The notes below the pieces were generated by a model. It ran no database searches and was not told the origin of the DNA. It saw only the letters and a list, made by a program, of their open reading frames with translations. From the NCBI GenBank assembly GCA_003569245.1, contig BGOM01000008.1, forward strand, positions 1-64,000: 64,000 nucleotides of DNA, written 5' to 3'. The DNA comes from Opitutia bacterium. Its GTDB lineage: Bacteria > Verrucomicrobiota > Verrucomicrobiia > Opitutales > UBA953. Shown here one piece after another: positions 33,313 to 43,400 of this stretch. Each line of letters begins with the position of its first letter. Positions within the stretch are counted from its first letter, which is position 1. The translations under genes and the position numbers were made by a program.

Positions 33313-34203
33313 ATGAATCCCGAAGTCGTCCGCGAATACCTCCTGGGGCTGCAGGATCGCCTGTGCGCGCTCATGGAGGAGGTCGATGGCCAGGCCAAGT
33401 ACCAGAACGATGCCTGGACCCGGGCCGAAGGCGGCGGCGGTCGGACCCGCGTCATCGCCGGAGGCGCGGTGTTGGAGAAGGGCGGGGTGGCCTTCTCGGA
33501 TGTCCGCGGCAGCAAGTTGCCGCCCTCCGCCACGCACAACCGGCCGGAGCTCGCCGGGCGCGGTTTCCGCGCGATGGGCGTCTCCGTTGTCCACCACCCG
33601 CTGAACCCTTACGCTCCCACCTCGCACATGAACGTGCGTTTCTTCTGCACCGATGGTCCCGACCCGGTCTGGTGGATGGGCGGCGGCTTCGACCTCACGC
33701 CCTATTATGGTTTCACGGAGGATGCCGTGTCCTGGCATCGCGCCGCCCGGACGGCCACCGGCGAGCACTACGAGAAGTTCAAGGCGTGGTGCGATGACTA
33801 CTTCCTCCTCAAGCATCGCGGGGAGGCCCGCGGCATCGGCGGCGTGTTCTACGATGACTTCACCGAGGGTGGCTTCGAGGGTGCTTTCGCCCTCATGCGC
33901 CGGGTGGGGGACGCCTATGGTCCTGCGTACGCCGAGATTTTGCGCCGTCGCGCCCATCTGCCCTACGGCCCCCGGGAGGTCGCGTGGCAGGAGGTCCGGC
34001 GCGGCCGCTACGTCGAGTTCAACCTCGTCTTTGACCGCGGCACCATCTTCGGCCTGCAGTCCGGCGGTCGGACCGAGTCCATCCTGATGTCCCTGCCGCC
34101 CCGGGTCCAGTGGCGCTACGCCCATCAGCCCGAGGCCGGTACCCCGGAGGCAGAACTAATCTCGCATTATCTGAAACCGCAGGATTGGCTGAAGGGGTCT
34201 TGA
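33313..34203 (+). CDS. hemF: Oxygen-dependent coproporphyrinogen III oxidase
   Basis: 296 residues, the usual HemF length. Hallmarks are [12 protein letters not shown], the conserved block NVRFFCTDG followed by [15 protein letters not shown], and [20 protein letters not shown] read as two segments. It converts coproporphyrinogen III to protoporphyrinogen IX with oxygen, in the cytoplasm, so the cell can grow with air. The stop overlaps the hemE start (TGATG). The ATG at 33313 fits HemF alignments ([14 protein letters not shown]); a GTG at 33244, right at the predicted transcription start, would add 23 residues with no family match. The uroporphyrinogen decarboxylase and ferrochelatase follow; protoporphyrinogen oxidase is not in the window. 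Confidence 0.96.
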   Translation: MNPEVVREYLLGLQDRLCALMEEVDGQAKYQNDAWTRAEGGGGRTRVIAGGAVLEKGGVAFSDVRGSKLPPSATHNRPELAGRGFRAMGVSVVHHPLNPYAPTSHMNVRFFCTDGPDPVWWMGGGFDLTPYYGFTEDAVSWHRAARTATGEHYEKFKAWCDDYFLLKHRGEARGIGGVFYDDFTEGGFEGAFALMRRVGDAYGPAYAEILRRRAHLPYGPREVAWQEVRRGRYVEFNLVFDRGTIFGLQSGGRTESILMSLPPRVQWRYAHQPEAGTPEAELISHYLKPQDWLKGS

Positions 34204-35234
34204 TGAACTCCCGCGACCGCTTCCTCGCCGCCCTGCGCCGCCAGCCCCATGGCCGCGCCCCTGTCTGGATCATGCGCCAGGCCGGTCGCTACCTGCCCGA
34301 GTACCGCGCCCTCAAGGCCAAGTCCGACTTCGTCACGATGGTCCGCACCCCCGACCTTGCGGTCGAGGTGACCTTGCAGCCGTTGCGCCGCTTTCCGCAG
34401 CTCGACGCCGCGATCTTGTTCAGCGACATCCTGGTGATTCCCGAGGCGTTGGGAGTCGGTTATCGTTTTCGCGACGAAGGCGGTATCGCCATGGAGCGCG
34501 CGTTGCGTTCGGCGGCGGACGTGGACGGCCTCGCCGTCGCCGGCGCCGCCGATCGCCTGCGCTACGTCTACGCCGCGCTGGCGCAGTTGCGCCGCGAACT
34601 CGGTCACGACAAGGCCCTCCTCGGTTTCGCCGGGTCGCCGTGGACCTTGGCCTGCTACCTCGTCGAGGGCGGCGGCTCCGAGGACTTCCCGAAGACCAAG
34701 GCGCTGGTGAAGTCGGACCCCAAGATGATGCATCGCATCCTCGGGATCCTCGCCGAGGCGGTCGCGGAATACCTCACCCGCCAGTTCGCGGCCGGCGCCG
34801 ACGCCATCCAGATCTTCGACAGCTGGGCCGGCGCCCTGCAGGGACCCGACTACGAGGAGTTCTCGCTGCGCTACATCCGCGCGGTGCTCGAACGTCTTCC
34901 GGCCGGCGCCCCGGTCATCCTTTACGCCAAAGGCAAGTCCCCGCAGGCCGCCGCGCTGGCCGCGACCGGCGTGCCTTGTCTCGGGGTCGATTGGACCATG
35001 CCTTTGTCCCACGTCCGGCGTCTCGCCGGCCGGCCGATCTGCCTGCAGGGCAACCTCGACCCCGAGTTCATGGTCGGTGATCCCGGGGCTGCGCACGCCG
35101 CCGCCATGGAAGTCCTGGCCGACAACGCGGACGACCCGGGCCACATCTTCAACCTGGGGCACGGCATCACGCCTCAGGCCCGGATCGAGTCCTTCCAGGC
35201 GGTGCTGGACGCGGTGGTCGCCTCCGGCGTTTGA
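34203..35234 (+). CDS. hemE: Uroporphyrinogen decarboxylase
   Basis: 343 residues. The signature PVWIMRQAGRYLPEYR at residues 18-33 has the invariant Arg of the substrate pocket; LFSDILVIPEALG carries the catalytic Asp; GFAGSPWTLACYLVEGGGS and FDSWAG follow as expected, and the closing NLGHGITP is present. It decarboxylates the four acetates of uroporphyrinogen III to give coproporphyrinogen III, the HemF substrate. It overlaps the hemF stop by one base and hemH begins 30 bases after its own stop. The order hemF-hemE-hemH puts three late steps of haem synthesis in one operon. Confidence 0.97.
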   Translation: MNSRDRFLAALRRQPHGRAPVWIMRQAGRYLPEYRALKAKSDFVTMVRTPDLAVEVTLQPLRRFPQLDAAILFSDILVIPEALGVGYRFRDEGGIAMERALRSAADVDGLAVAGAADRLRYVYAALAQLRRELGHDKALLGFAGSPWTLACYLVEGGGSEDFPKTKALVKSDPKMMHRILGILAEAVAEYLTRQFAAGADAIQIFDSWAGALQGPDYEEFSLRYIRAVLERLPAGAPVILYAKGKSPQAAALAATGVPCLGVDWTMPLSHVRRLAGRPICLQGNLDPEFMVGDPGAAHAAAMEVLADNADDPGHIFNLGHGITPQARIESFQAVLDAVVASGV

Positions 35235-35259
35235 CAAGGCCGGTTTACCCGACTTTCTG
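35231..35259 (+). promoter_or_regulatory. Possible internal promoter for hemH
   Basis: An exact TTGACA (35231-35236) overlaps the hemE stop; 17 bases later stands TTTCTG (35254-35259), a poor -10 box, 5 bases before the hemH ATG. It may give extra hemH transcription; the -10 is weak. Confidence 0.3.
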
Positions 35260-35264
35260 CGGGT

Positions 35265-36290
35265 ATGGCGCGCAAAGGCATCCTCCTGCTCAACCTCGGC
35301 TCCCCGAAGAGCACTTCCGTTCCCGACGTCCGGACTTACCTCCGGGAATTCCTGGGCGACGAGCGCGTCATCGATTATCCCGCCCCCTTCCGCTTCGCGC
35401 TGCTCGAAGGCATCGTCCTGCGGACCCGCCCCAAGAAGTCGGCCGCCGCCTACGCCACCGTGTGGACGCCCGAAGGCGCCCCGCTCTTGGTCACGACCGA
35501 GAAACTCCGCGCCAAGCTGGAGAAGGCGACTGGCCTGCCCGTCGTCACCGGCATGCGCTACGGCACTCCCTCCTGCGCCGAAGCCGTCCAGAAGGTCCTG
35601 GAGCTGGGCATCGACGACCTGTTCGTCATGCCGCAGTACCCGCACTACGCCATGTCCTCGTATGAGACCGTGGTGGTGAAGATCCAGGAGGAGCTCGCCC
35701 GCCTCGCGCCCGGACTCAAGTACCACGTCCTGCAACCCTACTTCAACGACCCCGCCTACATCGACTGCCTGGTGGAATCCGCCAAGCCCTGGCTCGCTAA
35801 GCCCTTCGACAAGGTGCTGTTCTCCTACCACGGCGTCCCGGAGCGTCACCTGCGCAAGGGCGACGCCTCCAAGGCGCATTGCACCAAGGTCAAGGATTGC
35901 TGCCTCCAGGCCAGCCCGTCCCACGCCAACTGCTACAAGCACCAGTGCGTCCAGACCACGCTGCTCTTCGCCCGTCGGGCCGGCCTGCGCGAGGATCAGT
36001 ACGAGATGTCCTTCCAGTCGCGCTTCGGGCCGGAGAAGTGGGTCCCGCCCTACACCGACGAGCGCTTCGAGGCGCTGCCCGGCGAAGGCTGCAAGAAGCT
36101 CCTGGTCATGTGCCCGGCCTTCACCGCCGACTGCCTCGAGACGATCGAGGAAATCAGCGAGGAAGGTAAGGAGGAGTTCCTCCACGCCGGCGGCGAGTCC
36201 TTCGAGCAGATCCCGTGCCTCAACGACCAGGACATCTACGTGAAGTACCTGGCCGACCGCGCCGCGGCCTGGAAGCCCGACCATCGCTGA
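35265..36290 (+). CDS. hemH: Ferrochelatase
   Basis: 341 residues, cytoplasmic or membrane-associated. It begins ARKGILLLNLGSPKS; the metal-ligand His lies in FSYHGVPERHL and the catalytic Glu in FTADCLETIEEI. The segment between them is Cys-rich (KVKDCCLQASP, then NCYKHQCVQT), a pattern common in ferrochelatases of Bacteroidetes and PVC bacteria. It inserts ferrous iron into protoporphyrin IX to make haem, which the several c-type cytochrome proteins of this window need. It is the third gene of hemF-hemE-hemH, 30 bases after hemE. Presence of hemH with protoporphyrinogen chemistry (HemF) points to the protoporphyrin-dependent route. Confidence 0.96.
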   Translation: MARKGILLLNLGSPKSTSVPDVRTYLREFLGDERVIDYPAPFRFALLEGIVLRTRPKKSAAAYATVWTPEGAPLLVTTEKLRAKLEKATGLPVVTGMRYGTPSCAEAVQKVLELGIDDLFVMPQYPHYAMSSYETVVVKIQEELARLAPGLKYHVLQPYFNDPAYIDCLVESAKPWLAKPFDKVLFSYHGVPERHLRKGDASKAHCTKVKDCCLQASPSHANCYKHQCVQTTLLFARRAGLREDQYEMSFQSRFGPEKWVPPYTDERFEALPGEGCKKLLVMCPAFTADCLETIEEISEEGKEEFLHAGGESFEQIPCLNDQDIYVKYLADRAAAWKPDHR

Positions 36291-36342
36291 GCGGCCTTGC
36301 CCTGGGGGCGGGGTGGGTCTAGGTGTGCCGGGCTTCCCCGTC

Positions 36343-37500
36343 ATGCCTGCCACCGCCCGCCGCCTCGAAGGCTTCACCGAGTCCGTCATCCGCGGGATGA
36401 CGCGCCTCGCCAACCAGCACGGGGCCTTGAATCTTTCCCAAGGCTTCCCCGACTTCGACCCGCCGGAGGCGCTGCTGGCCGCGCTGGAGCGCGCCACGCG
36501 CGGGCCGCACCACCAGTACGCCGTCACCTGGGGCGCCCCGCGTTTTCGCCAAGCCCTCGCCAGCAAGGTGAACCGATGCACCGGCCTCTCGCTCGACCCG
36601 GACCAGCACTTCGTCGTCACCTGCGGCAGCACCGAGGCGATGATGGCGGCGATGATGACGGCGTGCGACCCGGGCGACAAGGTCATCGTCTTCTCCCCGT
36701 TCTACGAGAACTACGCGGCCGACGCCATCTTGTCCGGGGCGGAGCCGATCTTCGTGCCGTTGCGGGCGCCGGACTTCACGTACGATCCCGCCGAACTCGC
36801 CCGGGCGTTCGCGCAGAAGCCGAAGGCCATCATCGTCTGCAACCCTTCCAACCCTTGCGGCAAGGTCTTCACGCGCGCGGAGCTGATGGAGATCGTCGGC
36901 CTGGCGGAGCGGCATGACGCGTTCGTCATCACCGACGAACCTTACGAGCACATCGTCTACGCCCCGCACGCGCATGTCCACGTCGCCGCCTTGCCCGGGG
37001 CCTTCGAGCGCACCATCACCTGCAACTCCCTCTCGAAGACCTACTCGATCACCGGTTGGCGTCTCGGTTACGTACAGGCCGCCCCGCTGATCATCCAGCG
37101 GGCCCGCAAGGTCCACGACTTCCTGACCGTTGGCGCCGCCGCGCCCCTGCAGGAGGCGGCCGTCGCCGGTCTGGAACTGCCGATGTCCTACTACCAGGAG
37201 ATGGCCGCCGGTTATGCCCGCAAGCGCACCTTGTTCAGCGGTCTCCTCGCGAAGACCGGGCTCAAGTACACCGAGCCGCAGGGGGCATATTACTCGCTCC
37301 TCGACATCTCTCCCCTCGGTTTCAAGACCGACACCGAAGCCGCGGAATGGATGGTGAAGGAGGTCGGCCTGGCCGGCGTGCCGGGCTCGAGCTTCTTCCG
37401 GGAGCCGGAGCACCGTTACATCCGTTTCCACTTCGCCAAGAAGGAGGAGACCTTGCTGGCCGCCGGGGAAAAACTCGCCCGCCTCGCCCGGGGGCGCTGA
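36343..37500 (+). CDS. PLP-dependent class I/II aminotransferase
   Basis: 385 residues, fold type I. The PLP lysine is Lys232 in NSLSKTYSITGWRLGY; Asn and Asp contacts lie in CNPSNPCGK and ITDEPYEH; the C-terminal Arg that binds the substrate carboxylate lies in HRYIRFHFA. The sequence is closest to methionine/kynurenine-oxoglutarate type aminotransferases (LNLSQGFPDFDPPEAL at the front is typical), which transfer amino groups between aromatic or sulfur amino acids and keto acids. It follows hemH by 52 bases and may share its transcript. No specific substrate can be fixed. ATG 36343 matches family starts. Confidence 0.9.
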   Translation: MPATARRLEGFTESVIRGMTRLANQHGALNLSQGFPDFDPPEALLAALERATRGPHHQYAVTWGAPRFRQALASKVNRCTGLSLDPDQHFVVTCGSTEAMMAAMMTACDPGDKVIVFSPFYENYAADAILSGAEPIFVPLRAPDFTYDPAELARAFAQKPKAIIVCNPSNPCGKVFTRAELMEIVGLAERHDAFVITDEPYEHIVYAPHAHVHVAALPGAFERTITCNSLSKTYSITGWRLGYVQAAPLIIQRARKVHDFLTVGAAAPLQEAAVAGLELPMSYYQEMAAGYARKRTLFSGLLAKTGLKYTEPQGAYYSLLDISPLGFKTDTEAAEWMVKEVGLAGVPGSSFFREPEHRYIRFHFAKKEETLLAAGEKLARLARGR

Positions 37501-37545
37501 GCGGTCCGAACTCGCCCCGACGCCGTCTGCCCATAGTCTGACCTC

Positions 37546-38274
37546 ATGCGTCTCCTGCTCACCCTCGGCTGCCTGACCCTCGTCGCGACGGCGGCGCCCG
37601 CCGGCAAGGCCGTCCAGGCCGAAAAGGAGGAGCGCGGACCCAAGAGTCCCGAGGCCAAGGTGCGCGTCACCGGCAAGGGCCACATCATCGAGTACAAGGA
37701 AGGCGAGACGATTGTCATCCGCACGGAAGGCGCGAAGGGCGAGCCGCGGAAGCTCAGGCTCGCGATCCCGCGTACCGCGACCTGGCCCCACCTCGGCAGC
37801 GTCTTCTTCGAGGTCATCTTCGACCCGCCCGCCCACATCGAGGGCAATTTCCCGGTCCATAGCCCCATGCGCCCCGAGTCGGTCGCCGAGGGGATGGAGG
37901 TCTGGTATGCCCTGGAAGGGCCGAACGCCGATAACCTGCAGCTCTATCAGGTCGCCTGCCGCGTGGATGCCGAGAGCGCGGCCCGCTTCAACGCCGTCGT
38001 GCGCAACGCGGTGAAGCTCCGCGAGTCCCGCGAACAGCCCGAGATCGCCCGGGATTATCAATGTCGCCTCATCGAGGCCCCGAAAGGCAGCGGCAACTAC
38101 CCCGACGACCCCGCGTTGCTCGCGAAATACGTGAAAGCGAACGCGATCTACCCCGACCGGCTCGACGTCAAGGCCCCGCCGTCCGGCCGCAACGGCTACG
38201 GCAAAGGTCTCAAATCGTCGGACGTCTACGCCAACGGCGTCGGCGCGCCGGAACGTCGCAAGGAAGGGAAGTGA
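37546..38274 (+). CDS. Secreted protein of unknown function
   Basis: 242 residues, no family recognised. Signal peptide (1-17), a short basic linker (about 22-45), then a mixed domain with KGHIIEYKEGETIVIRTEG read as one beta region, FFEVIFDPPAHIEGNFPVHSP read as two segments, and a helical part (SAARFNAVVRNAVKLRESRE). The last 40 residues are rich in Gly, Lys and Tyr. There are no catalytic motifs that I can see. It is preceded by a TAGTCT box 6 bases before the ATG and ends 3 bases before the convergent LamG gene. Not part of the haem operon, as far as spacing tells. Confidence 0.65.
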   Translation: MRLLLTLGCLTLVATAAPAGKAVQAEKEERGPKSPEAKVRVTGKGHIIEYKEGETIVIRTEGAKGEPRKLRLAIPRTATWPHLGSVFFEVIFDPPAHIEGNFPVHSPMRPESVAEGMEVWYALEGPNADNLQLYQVACRVDAESAARFNAVVRNAVKLRESREQPEIARDYQCRLIEAPKGSGNYPDDPALLAKYVKANAIYPDRLDVKAPPSGRNGYGKGLKSSDVYANGVGAPERRKEGK

Positions 38275-38277
38275 CGT

Positions 38278-39225
38278 TCACTTCAGCCCGGCCGAACGGT
38301 GCAGGCGGGCGACTTCCTCGTCGGTCAGGGCCCGGTCGAAGACGGCGAGGCCGGCGAGCCGGGCTTTCAGGGCCTCGCCGAGCATGCTGCCGACCGCATA
38401 GCGGGCGCCGACGGTGAAGTTGGCGCCCCCGCCGGGCTTGGTGCTGGCGTGCTTGGCGGGGTCGTAGGCGAAGATGCCTTTGTCGTAGAAGTAGGGGTTG
38501 ATCCCGCGATGCCCGCCGTCGGGTCCTTCCTTCGTGAAATAAGGATCGTCCCGTTTATCCTGCTTTGCGTCGACTTCGCGGACCTCGAGGACGCCGTTGT
38601 AATAGGCCTTGATCCAGCGGCCATCGTAGGTGAAGGCGAGGGTGACCCATTCGCCCATCGGCAGGCGGGTACGGTTGGCGGCGTAGTCGGCGCACCAGGG
38701 GAGCGCGGAGCCGTCGGCGCGCCGGGAATGGCCGCCCAGGCCGGAGATATGGGGCGTCAGCTGACCCGGACCTCCGTAAGTCGGCATGTTCAACAGCATC
38801 GCGTATTGCCGGGTGCCCGTGTCATCGAAGGCGCCTTTCCCCTCGCTCCACATGCCGGCGATGGTCGAGCCGCGCTTGAGCTCATCCATGCGCACCACCG
38901 CGAACATCGACACTCGCGCCTTCGGGCCGGCGATGTTCAGGTCGCCGGTCCGGGCGTAAGGAATCTCCAGGTAGTGCTGGCCGCGGAAGTGGGCCGAGTA
39001 GCCCGAGTAGGACCCGCCTTCCACGCGAGGGATATCCGGGCCGACCGTGGTGAGCGGGTGCTTTTCCTTCGTGCCTTGGGAAAGTCGCGGGGCCGTCGGC
39101 TCCTCGCCGAAAGTCCAGAACGCGACCAAGCCAGGGGTCTGTTTGACGAGGTTGGCGTCGCCCGTCGGGGTCGGCGCGGCGTAGCCGACGACGGCAAGCC
39201 AGAGCACGAGACCGAGGGCGCGCAT
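38278..39225 (-). CDS. Secreted LamG-like protein, third gene of a PSD1-DUF1501 module
   Basis: 315 residues with a signal peptide (1-16) and one LamG/concanavalin-type jelly roll: VAFWTFGEEPTAPRLSQG, AHFRGQHYLEIPYAR, VSMFAVVRMDELKRGSTIAGM read as two segments, WVTLAFTYDGRWIKAYYNG and the closing RLAGLAVFDRALTDEEVARL. Such domains bind sugars or proteins on surfaces. It starts 3 bases after the DUF1501 gene and is the last gene of the run PSD1-DUF1501-LamG, so it is likely co-expressed with them. Its N-terminal half matches LamG parts found inside the PSD1 proteins of the same window. Confidence 0.8.
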   Translation of the reverse strand: MRALGLVLWLAVVGYAAPTPTGDANLVKQTPGLVAFWTFGEEPTAPRLSQGTKEKHPLTTVGPDIPRVEGGSYSGYSAHFRGQHYLEIPYARTGDLNIAGPKARVSMFAVVRMDELKRGSTIAGMWSEGKGAFDDTGTRQYAMLLNMPTYGGPGQLTPHISGLGGHSRRADGSALPWCADYAANRTRLPMGEWVTLAFTYDGRWIKAYYNGVLEVREVDAKQDKRDDPYFTKEGPDGGHRGINPYFYDKGIFAYDPAKHASTKPGGGANFTVGARYAVGSMLGEALKARLAGLAVFDRALTDEEVARLHRSAGLK

Positions 39226-39228
39226 GGT

Positions 39229-40491
39229 TCAGGCGAACAGGGCCGCGATGGGTTTGCCACCATCGGTCACCGGTACCGGACGGGCGCCATCCTTGAGGTC
39301 GACGGAGGTGTCGACCCCGAGGGCGGTCAGGATGGTGGCGTGGAAGTCGGGTACGCTGACCGGGTCCTGCAGCACCTTCTTCGACAAGTCATCGGTGACG
39401 CCGTAGGCGCCGCGGTGACGGAGCCCCCCGCCGGCCAGCACCATCGAGAAGGCGGAGCCTTGATGTCCGCGTCCGCCGCGACCATCGAACTCCGCGGGTC
39501 GGCCGAATTCGGTCGCGACCACGATCAGGGTCTTGTCGAGCAGGTCTTTCGATCGCAGGTCCGTGGTGAGCGCGGCGAGGGCATGGTCGAGCTCGCGGAT
39601 CAGCGTGTGCTGGTCGGCGATGCCGTCGTTATGGACATCCCAGCCGGTGCCGTTGATGAAGTTCAGGTTATGGGAGACTTCGACGAAGCGCACGCCGCCC
39701 TCGATCAGGCGTCGGGCGAGCAGGCAGCGCTGGCCGAACTCGCCGCCGTAGGAGGCCCGTAGGTCGGTCGGTTCCTTCGCGAGGTCGAAATGGCGCATGA
39801 ACGCGGGGCCCGCCAGCCGGAAGGCCTCCCGCTGCGCGTCGGCGTATTCGGCCAAAGCGGATCCGGCCGACGTTTCGCCCGTGCCGGCGAGCAGGGCGCG
39901 ACGGTCGGACTCCCGTTCGTTCGTCAGGCCCTCCGGACGGGTGAAACCCGCGGGCCCGGTCTGCGTGTCCACCAGGTAAACATAGCCGTCCTTCACGCCG
40001 AGGAAACCCGGGCCGCGGCTCACGTTCGGGAAGCCGATGAGCATGTAGGCCGGGACCTTCGGGTCGACAGCCCCGCGGCGGTGCGCGACGATCGAGCCGA
40101 GCGAGGGGTAGAGGGCGTTGCCGCTGACCATGCGGCCCGTGTGGACCAGGTTCGTGGCGAAAGCGTGCTCGTCGATGACCTTGTGCTGCACCGAGCGAAC
40201 GGCCGTCATGTGCTCCATCAGCTTGGCCGTGCGCGGAAGGTGCTCGCAGACGCGGACGCCCGCGACGGAGGTCTCGATCGACGGGTAGAGCGAGCCGGCC
40301 TTCTTCTTGGTCGCTCGGTTGTCGCCGACCGCCTTGGGGTCGAAGGTGTCGATCTGGCCCATGCCTCCGCCGAGCCAGATGAAGATACAATGCTCGGCCT
40401 TGCCTTTGGGCGCGTGGAGGGTCGTGGCGCCGGGTAACTGCGCGGCGAAGGGTGCCAGCCCCAGGGCGGTGAGGAAGGTGCGGCGGTCCAT
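39229..40491 (-). CDS. DUF1501 family protein, variant with degenerate motifs
   Basis: 420 residues with a twin-arginine start ([17 protein letters not shown]), so it is probably exported folded. DUF1501 belongs to the alkaline-phosphatase/sulfatase fold: the front is [17 protein letters not shown]. Two motifs that are standard in the other copies here are changed: EFGRTP reads EFGRPAEF, and GDGRDHNP reads GGRGHQGS. The role of the family is unknown; it always travels with PSD1 cytochromes. It begins 4 bases after the PSD1 gene and is followed by a LamG gene. The start at 40491 is chosen for the Tat signal. The motif loss hints at altered or lost metal binding. Confidence 0.88.
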   Translation of the reverse strand: MDRRTFLTALGLAPFAAQLPGATTLHAPKGKAEHCIFIWLGGGMGQIDTFDPKAVGDNRATKKKAGSLYPSIETSVAGVRVCEHLPRTAKLMEHMTAVRSVQHKVIDEHAFATNLVHTGRMVSGNALYPSLGSIVAHRRGAVDPKVPAYMLIGFPNVSRGPGFLGVKDGYVYLVDTQTGPAGFTRPEGLTNERESDRRALLAGTGETSAGSALAEYADAQREAFRLAGPAFMRHFDLAKEPTDLRASYGGEFGQRCLLARRLIEGGVRFVEVSHNLNFINGTGWDVHNDGIADQHTLIRELDHALAALTTDLRSKDLLDKTLIVVATEFGRPAEFDGRGGRGHQGSAFSMVLAGGGLRHRGAYGVTDDLSKKVLQDPVSVPDFHATILTALGVDTSVDLKDGARPVPVTDGGKPIAALFA

Positions 40492-40495
40492 AGGA

Positions 40496-43400
40496 TCAGT
40501 GATAGAGGGCTTCGGGGGAGTTGACGAGCGCCCAGAGGGCATCCTCGGCGCGCCGGCGCCAGCCAGCCTCGAGCCGGGAGGTCGCCGGGTCGCCCCGGCG
40601 GGCGTCCTCGGACTGTTGTTGACGGACAAGGGTGGCGTCTTTGTCGAGGTGGTTGGACCACGAGACGTAGTAGGCCGGGCGGCGAGGGCCCGTCGGCGGC
40701 GGGACGCCGGTCTCCGTGAGCCGGGTCGCGAAGCCGGGTCGAAGCCGTTCGGCGTAGCGCTGGAGCTCCGCCGGGGTGGGCCGGCGGGTGAGCACGCGCA
40801 GGAAGAGGGTTTCGATCAACGCCTCCGGCGAGGTGGCTTCCCGGCAGAGCGCCGTGGCGCCATGGTCGTCGCTCAAGCCCGTGAGCCAGGTCCCCATCAC
40901 GCCGTTGGCCAGGATGGCCGGCTGCAGGGAGTTGGCGGCATGGTCGCGCTCGGACAGCGGGTCCGGACGGCTGGCGCGCCAACCGAACGCGGCGAGCACA
41001 TCGCCGACCGCCTGGATGCGGGGTAGCGCGAGGGCGGGGCGGTCGCGTTCGTTGGACGTCGAGGTCAGCATCCACGCGCGGGTGGGCTGACCCAGCGAGA
41101 TCGAGTTGTCGGATTCGCGGATGCCGTCGATGTCGAGGCTGACCTCCTCCGTACGGAACGGTTTGCCCGTGGCGGCGAAGAGCCCGTCGACGATCTGTTC
41201 GGCGGTCAGGCGGCGCGGGGCGCGCGCGGCGTAGAGTTCGGGCTGCGTCCGCAGCGACGCGTCGTCGGCGCGCTGGTAGGCCTGGGAATTGAGGATGAGC
41301 CGGCGGACGTGGTCGGCGTCGTAGCCGCTCCGCACCAGTTCGCGCGCCAGCCAGCGCAGCAGGGCGGGGTGGGTGTCGCGGCTGCGCTCGAAATCGCCGG
41401 ACTGCTCGACGAGACCGCGGCCCATCAGCTGCGTCCAGAGGCGGTTGACCATCACCTGGGCGAAGCGTTCGTTCGACGGCACGGTCAGCAAGGTCGCCAA
41501 CCGGTCGCGCGGGTCATGCGGGTCGCGCGCCAGCTCATCCGCGACGCTCTCGGTCGCGAGCTCCGGGAAAGGCCAATGCGGCTGCACGATCGAGCCCGGG
41601 GCCAAGGTCACCTCGATGAGCGGCTTGCGGCCGCCTTCGCGGAGCTTGTCCAACGCCACGCTGCTGGTGGCGGGCACCTTCACGCCCTTCGTCTCGAGCA
41701 ACGCCGCCAGCGCGAAGACCTGCTCCTGCTTCGTCGAGGTCGCGGGCGAATCATGGCAACGCGCGCACTTGGCGTCGATCCCGAGGAAGGCCGCGGTCAG
41801 CACGGTGGCCTTCGCGGCCATGGGGACGTCGTTCTGCGAGGCCATGCCGAAGCCGGCCGGTCCGCCGAACCGCTCGCTACCTTGCAGGCGGACCAACTCG
41901 GTCACCATGAGGTCGAGCGGCTTGTGGTCGCGCAGGCTTTCGTGCAGCCACCAGCGGAACGGCCCCGAGTTGTTCAACGTCGGGTTCAGGATGTTCGGGT
42001 TCTCGGCGAGGAGATCCTGCCAGTAGCCCATCGCCGCGTCGGCCGCGCGCGGGTCGGCCAGCAGGCGGTCGATGACCTTGGCGCGCTTGTCAGGCGAGCG
42101 GTCCCCCTCGAACGCCGCGATCTCGGCGGTCGTCGGCGGCACGCCCACGACGTCGAACGTCACGCGGCGGAGGAAGGCGAGGTCGGAGCAGACAGGGGCG
42201 ACCTGCGTCGGTTGGGGGCGGAATTCCGGCCAGTGGGCGCCGTCCTGGATCCAGCGGCGAAGGAGCGTCCGCTCGGCGACCGTGAGTCCCGGGCCTTTCG
42301 GCGGCATCCTCTCCTCGTCATCGGTCGAGCAGATACGGGCGAGCAGCGCGCCCTTCGAGGGATCACCCGGCACGATGGCTGGGCCGTCGGATTTTCCTCC
42401 CTGGAGCGCACCGGCACGGGTGTCCAGGTGCAGTCCGCCTTTCGCCTTCGCGCCCTGGTGGCATTCGAGGCATTTGCTTTCGAGAATGGGCCAGACCTCC
42501 CGGTGGAAGTCGAGGTCGGACGGGCGACCGACTTCGGCGCGGTAGGCGGCCAGTTTGTCGGCGATGAAGGCATCGACGGGGTTATGGGCCGCGAAGCCGT
42601 CGGGGACCGGTATCTCGGGGGTGGACCGCAGCCAGGCCTGGCCGGCCTCGCGGCGCCTCCGCCAGTAGTCCGCCTCCGTGGCGCGGGCGGCGGCGCGATG
42701 TTTGTCGTCGAGGGCGGTCAGGCGGTTCTCCTCCTGCGCAGCGTAGCGGGACCAGCCGTCGTCATCGTAGGTCGGTGGCGTCGAGCCAGGGCCCAGCAGG
42801 CTCCAGGTCTGGCTACCTGCCAAGGAGATCGCCGCGACCGTCTCGCCCAGCTCGGCGCGTCGGCGTGACTTCGGGTTGATCACGTAGCCCACGATCGTCT
42901 CGAGCGCGATGCGGTGTTCGCGCCCGTCGCTCGTGAATTCGCACCAGGCTTCACGGTTGCCCGGGGGCGCGAAGCGGAAGGTCGGCCCCAGGTCGAGGAA
43001 CTTGTCCTGCACCTTGACCGGCTTGTCGTCGGAGCCACCGGGAGGAAAGGGGGTGGTCAGCACCAGGCGGTCGTCGATGAAGAGCGCCGAAGCCCCGCGC
43101 CCGCGTAGGAGCAGCCGGTGCTTGCCCGCCGGCAAGGTCACCTTCGCGCCGGCGCGGAAGAAATAGGGACTGCCGCGGTCGCCGCGGACCCCGGTCGTGA
43201 CGTAAAGGTGGGGCGGGCGGAAGAAACCGAAGGCCGGCGCCGCGTAGCTTTCCGTGGTCGGCAGGACCTCGCCCGGCCAGGCGTTCTTCTCCGGCTTCCA
43301 CTGCGTCGCGAGCTGGACCAGGACCTCGCCCGGTCTCACTTGGTCCCAGGCGGTGAAGGAACTCGCCTTGACCGCGGGGGCCGCGCCCTGCGTGGCCTTG

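Noticed and set aside
34167-36686. An 839-codon open frame on the minus strand across the haem genes, and similar long frames at 12643-14871, 36319-38061 and 47388-50009
   Set aside because: They lie antisense to clear genes with full motifs and show the Ala/Arg/Gly/Val-rich composition of mirror frames in GC-rich DNA; no family sequence is seen.
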